DNA of 64,000 nucleotides from Chloroflexota bacterium. GTDB taxonomy: Bacteria > Chloroflexota > Anaerolineae > Anaerolineales > Anaerolineaceae. The notes below the pieces were generated by a model. That model saw nothing but the letters and a program-made list of their open reading frames with translations. It was not told where the DNA came from and made no database searches. Positions 60,982 through 64,000 of the stretch are shown here, one piece after another; the first letter of the stretch is position 1; each line of letters opens with the position of its first letter. The translations under genes and the position numbers were made by a program. The stretch is taken from assembly GCA_012517865.1 (NCBI GenBank), contig JAAYUC010000022.1, positions 39,441 through 103,440 of the forward strand, in the 5' to 3' direction.

Positions 60982-61203
60982 CTAACTTTCCTGCGGCGGG
61001 GGGACGGGCAGGGCGTCTTTTTCGGTCTTTGCCCATTTATCGCCTTCGTCAATCAGCATCACAGGAATGTCGTCCCAGATGGGGTATTTTCGTCCGCAGT
61101 CGCCGCAAATCAGCCAGCTCTCGCGGTAAAGTTCCAGCATGCCTTTGTGCTCTTTCACGCAGACAGGGCAGCGCAGTAAGTCGAGTAAAGTTTGTTCAAT
61201 CAT
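60982..61203 (-). CDS. Trm112-like zinc protein
   Basis: A 73-residue protein. LLDLLRCPVC and WLICGDCGRKYPIWDDIPVML form the four-Cys Trm112 zinc fold. In bacteria such proteins often sit beside glycosyltransferase, methyltransferase or LpxK genes and may activate a methyltransferase; the partner here is unknown. It lies between LCP and VanW genes, 58 bases upstream of the former. Confidence 0.88.
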   Translation of the reverse strand: MIEQTLLDLLRCPVCVKEHKGMLELYRESWLICGDCGRKYPIWDDIPVMLIDEGDKWAKTEKDALPVPPPQES

Positions 61204-61305
61204 CAGTCCTCCGTTTTACTTGTCCATGTCAGATGCCGGCGCGAGTCGGGACAAATCGGACGCAACTATTTTACCATAAGGCAGATTACGGCCTGCCGAG
61301 CGGGT

Positions 61306-63135
61306 TCAGGGCACGTCCGTGCCGGGTCCGTATTCATAGATGGCCTGCCATGGGATGTAATCCGTGCGGAAGCTGTCGCTGAAGTACAGCGCGCCGCCGC
61401 GGTAGACATTGCGGGTCACAAAGACCGAAGCGCCCTCCACCGCCCAGTCCACCTGCTTGATGGTTCCGGCTGGCAATTCCGGGTTCTCGCGGTACAGCGG
61501 CTCGGGAGGCGGCTGCACGTTGGTCACGCCGGTGGTATCCCATTCCACGCTGCGGCCGTCGCTGGTGGAGTAGAACTTCCAGGTCAGGGAGTACCCGCGC
61601 AGGTAGGTTTCCATCAAAAGCCAATAGGGCGTATCGTTGGTGAATTTGAAATCCACAAGGGGGACGTAAACCGTCGCGTCCAGGCCCGCCAGGTTGGTAT
61701 CCCGGCTGCCGTTGGCGCGCTGCTCGTAATACCCCACGCGATAGGCGTGAGCGTGGCGTTCCACGATGGGAAAGCCGCCAAAGAAAGCTGTTCTAAAGAG
61801 CGTGGTGCTCACCTGGCAAACCCCGCCGCCCACACCCTTGACGGTCTCGCCGCCAACGATAATCAAGGCTTCGGCGTAGCCGTTTTCCAGGCTGATATCG
61901 GTCAGCTGGCTGGCCATGGAAAAGGTCGCCCCCGGCGGAACGAGCAGGCCGTGGAAACTGCTGGCCGCGGCGCCAATGTTTTGAATACGCGCGGCATCAG
62001 AACCGAAGAAGTACGAAGTTTCGGCAATTACCAACTCGGTAATGCCCAGGCTTTCCGCGGTCGCGTCGTCCTTCACCTGCGGGTCCACGCGTTCCATCAC
62101 CAGCTGCGCGAAGTGCGCGCCGCTTTGCATGGCTTCAGCGAGTGCCCGCACGCTGGCATCCAGGCTGAGAGCCTGCCCGATGGTCGCGGGCTGGATGAGC
62201 TCCAGCTGGCGGGTATCGTCATTGAAAATAAAGCGGGCGTTCACCGGTTCCGTGCGCACCGCCGGCGCCAGCCGCGCCAGATAATTTGTGATTGCCTGCT
62301 GGTTGACCGAGATTTGATACTCCGCGGCTGCTTCCCCACTGCCGCGCTCAATGATTATCAACTTTGCCAGGTCGGCCGGCTCAATGGTCCAGGGACCAAG
62401 ATTTGCGTAACCTTCCGGCATCGAGACGGTGAACGGCTGGGAAAGTATCTCGCGCGCCAGTTCAGCGGCCGCGCCGGCGTCCATGATTTGCGGCTGGTGT
62501 TCAATGACCACCAGGGGAATCATCCCGTCGCGTTCGTTCACCAGCAGCTCATCCAGCAAGGCCAGCGTGGCATTGATATCCACGCTGCGCCCGATTTGGC
62601 CGGCTGTTACCTGCACATCGGTGCCGTTTAGCGTGATTTGCGCTTCCACGACCGGTTTATCCACCTGGCTGGCAATCTGCTGCAAGACGGCATACGCCTG
62701 GCGCTGGTCATAAGTCGCCACAGGCCCGATGCGCACTCCCTGGCGGGCCGAGTTGAGCTGGGCCGCCAGGCTGCGGACCAGGCTTGCGTCTCGCCCGACC
62801 GCGAAGGCTTTCTCCGCGCTGACGTAAGGGTTGAGCGAATACCCCAGCTGACCGGGCGTATAGAGCCAGCGCATCTCGCCGTAGGTAAACAGCAGCTTGC
62901 CCTGGCTGGAATAATCGCTTTGCTCTTTCAACTTAAGGACAGCCTGCCCGACCGTCATGTTCGAGACGTCTACGTTTCCAACGCTGACGCCGGGATAGAT
63001 GGTGCTGGCATGTTTTGATTCGTATGCGAATAGAATCGCTGTGCCGGCCAGGGCTGCCAGCAAAACGCCCACCAAAAGGATGAACAACAGCTGGATACCA
63101 GCGTTGTAGTGTTTGCGGTTCTGTGTCGTTTCCAT
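61306..63135 (-). CDS. VanW family protein with peptidoglycan-binding domains
   Basis: A 609-residue membrane-anchored protein: N-terminal helix (about 14-36), two PG_binding_4-type domains (about 55-300, with PGVSVGNVDVSNMTVGQAVLKL), then the VanW domain with VPPGATFSMASQL, GGGVCQVSTTLFRTAFFGG and RVGYYEQ. The C-terminal beta domain is G5-like. YoaR-type members act at the cell wall; the exact activity is not known. TATAAT (63150-63145) lies 9 bases before the ATG, so the transcript is nearly leaderless. Confidence 0.9.
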   Translation of the reverse strand: METTQNRKHYNAGIQLLFILLVGVLLAALAGTAILFAYESKHASTIYPGVSVGNVDVSNMTVGQAVLKLKEQSDYSSQGKLLFTYGEMRWLYTPGQLGYSLNPYVSAEKAFAVGRDASLVRSLAAQLNSARQGVRIGPVATYDQRQAYAVLQQIASQVDKPVVEAQITLNGTDVQVTAGQIGRSVDINATLALLDELLVNERDGMIPLVVIEHQPQIMDAGAAAELAREILSQPFTVSMPEGYANLGPWTIEPADLAKLIIIERGSGEAAAEYQISVNQQAITNYLARLAPAVRTEPVNARFIFNDDTRQLELIQPATIGQALSLDASVRALAEAMQSGAHFAQLVMERVDPQVKDDATAESLGITELVIAETSYFFGSDAARIQNIGAAASSFHGLLVPPGATFSMASQLTDISLENGYAEALIIVGGETVKGVGGGVCQVSTTLFRTAFFGGFPIVERHAHAYRVGYYEQRANGSRDTNLAGLDATVYVPLVDFKFTNDTPYWLLMETYLRGYSLTWKFYSTSDGRSVEWDTTGVTNVQPPPEPLYRENPELPAGTIKQVDWAVEGASVFVTRNVYRGGALYFSDSFRTDYIPWQAIYEYGPGTDVP

Positions 63136-63305
63136 ATGGTTGTGATTATACCGATTTCCCCGGAACCCGCCGCATTGGCTGCGCGCGGGTACAAGGTTGA
63201 CATAGTTTTTTCTAATTGTAGACGGAAAAGGCGGACGAATGTTCCCAAAGCCCCCGTGCGGGCCGGCAGAGGGTATAATCCAGGTACTAAATTGCCCGGT
63301 AACGC

Positions 63306-63899
63306 ATGAGAAAACAACCTGTCGCTCTAACGCTGCTGCTGATCGCGGGTCTGGTCGGAGGGGTTCTCTTAGCCGTACCCGCGGGCGGCTCCGCTTTGGC
63401 AGCCGGCTTTGGCGCGCGGGATTCCGCGGCCTTTCTTCAAGGCGGGCAAACAGCCGTACCCGGCGTTCCCGGCTTCATCACCGCCACTCCCGCCGCCGAC
63501 GGCAGTATCACCCACGAAGTTAAATCGGGTGAGTTTCTCATCACTATCGCCCAGGCCTACGGCATCAGCCTGGATGAACTGCTCAGGCTGAACAACCTCA
63601 CGGCGGAGAGCATCCTTCAGGTGGGTCAGAAGTTGATTATTCGCAAGGCCACCAACCCGCTGCCGGCTCTCACCAGCGGCACGGTCATCGCGCCGACTGC
63701 CACGCTGCGTCCTTCCCTCACCCCCAAACCCAGCCTGACGCCGGTGCGCACAGCCGCGCCCTCGCCAACCCCGACGCGGGGTCCCGGCATCATCACCCGC
63801 GTTTTTTCCGGCCGGGCTGCTTATGTTGGCATTGGCATCATCGCGCTGATTCTGTTGGGCGCGGCGCTGCTGATAATCAGTTCCAGACGCATTCACTAA
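63306..63899 (+). CDS. LysM protein with C-terminal membrane helix
   Basis: A 197-residue protein. A signal or first helix (about 7-30), then a LysM at about 70-115 (HEVKSGEFLITIAQAYGISLDELLRLNNL), a Pro/Thr-rich stalk, and a final helix at about 172-192 with a basic end, so the LysM faces the wall between two anchors. It probably links membrane and peptidoglycan. TATAAT lies at 63274-63279. Divergent from the VanW gene. Confidence 0.85.
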   Translation: MRKQPVALTLLLIAGLVGGVLLAVPAGGSALAAGFGARDSAAFLQGGQTAVPGVPGFITATPAADGSITHEVKSGEFLITIAQAYGISLDELLRLNNLTAESILQVGQKLIIRKATNPLPALTSGTVIAPTATLRPSLTPKPSLTPVRTAAPSPTPTRGPGIITRVFSGRAAYVGIGIIALILLGAALLIISSRRIH

Positions 63900-63925
63900 A
63901 CGCACGCCTGTCCAAAATCCATCAC

Positions 63926-63947
63926 CCTGAGCGTAAGCGAAGGGTCT
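63926..63947. repeat. REP-like palindrome
   Basis: The element ACCCT-GA-GC-GTAA-GC-GA-AGGGT folds into a hairpin with a GTAA loop and tandem G-A pairs. This type of dispersed intergenic repeat is common in several bacterial phyla; only one copy is in the window. Confidence 0.5.
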
Positions 63948-63960
63948 CTTATTTAATGTT

Positions 63961-63986
63961 CTTGCATGGTCTCCTGACCATGCAAG
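63961..63986. repeat. Perfect inverted repeat
   Basis: CTTGCATGGTC-TCCT-GACCATGCAAG, 11-bp stem, 4-base loop. It lies close to the REP-like element, with no T tract; function unknown. Confidence 0.6.
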
Positions 63987-64000
63987 CAGACTGTGTGCCC

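Noticed and set aside
61192..62631. Open frame of about 479 codons opposite the VanW gene
   Set aside because: Shadow frame without recognisable domains; the VanW motifs lie on the other strand.

Overview
The window looks like a chromosomal segment of an Anaerolineae-type member of the Chloroflexota. The sequence is moderately GC-rich. It carries a bacterial mevalonate operon, a merged chlI/chlD chelatase gene with a frameshift signal, two LytR-CpsA-Psr proteins plus VanW, LysM and M23 wall proteins, Cys-anchored lipoproteins, and a secreted protein ending in YLPILRK, a tail I associate with Chloroflexi exoproteins. The taxonomic call is inference. No phage, IS element, CRISPR array, rRNA or integron was seen. 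Nearly all of the window is ordinary core or accessory chromosome, densely packed in short operons on both strands.

Layout. 0-2.7 kb: the end of an esterase, then a compact nucleic-acid cluster: ssb, a DUF3467 gene, a bacterial translin/TRAX-like gene, and a Cas4-like PD-(D/E)XK nuclease split into two overlapping genes, each with one membrane helix. 2.75-9.5 kb: SRP RNA, a methyltransferase with a zinc-ribbon tail, an M23/LysM lipoprotein, a regulator-MFS pair, a Mbeg1-like hydrolase and a NifU-like protein. 9.5-15.2 kb (minus strand): the chlD chelatase gene with an A9 slippery site, and HMG-CoA reductase, HMG-CoA synthase and a thiolase-like protein whose catalytic Cys is replaced by Asp. 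15.4-23.7 kb: an atypical thioredoxin reductase, a GH13 amylase and a TetR regulator sharing one operator motif, and small resistance- or housekeeping-type enzymes. 23.9-25.9 kb: a tryptophan T-box leader and trpB2. 26.2-29.1 kb: two GT-C membrane glycosyltransferases in locally AT-richer DNA. 29.2-35.3 kb: rplS, a glutamine-amidotransferase-like hydrolase, murI, and a minus-strand run of Nudix-like, CYTH, membrane, helicase-associated and MgtC genes. 35.4-44 kb: an orphan solute-binding protein, DegV, two phosphohexomutases and an EEP nuclease. 44.3-51 kb: an MsrP-like lipoprotein, LCP and HIRAN proteins, a two-component system beside a secreted Cys/Gln-rich protein, and a NifX-like protein. 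51.1-51.4 kb: tRNA-Asn and tRNA-Lys. 51.4-64 kb: glycosyltransferases, an FGE-like lipoprotein, a fatty-acid-hydroxylase-like protein, VOC, ANT(6)-like, urocanate hydratase, a tandem pair of membrane proteins, LCP, Trm112-like, VanW and LysM proteins, and a REP-like palindrome at the edge.

The most interesting points are: (i) programmed -1 frameshifting in chlD, which would give both AAA+ subunits of a metal chelatase from one gene; (ii) the ssb/DUF3467/translin/split membrane-Cas4 cluster, a candidate undescribed nucleic-acid processing system; (iii) a thiolase homologue that has lost its nucleophile inside a mevalonate operon; (iv) several genes whose -10 box lies 7 nt before the ATG, implying leaderless mRNAs; and (v) phased TTCACA repeats next to a two-component system and an unusual Cys/Gln-rich secreted protein.
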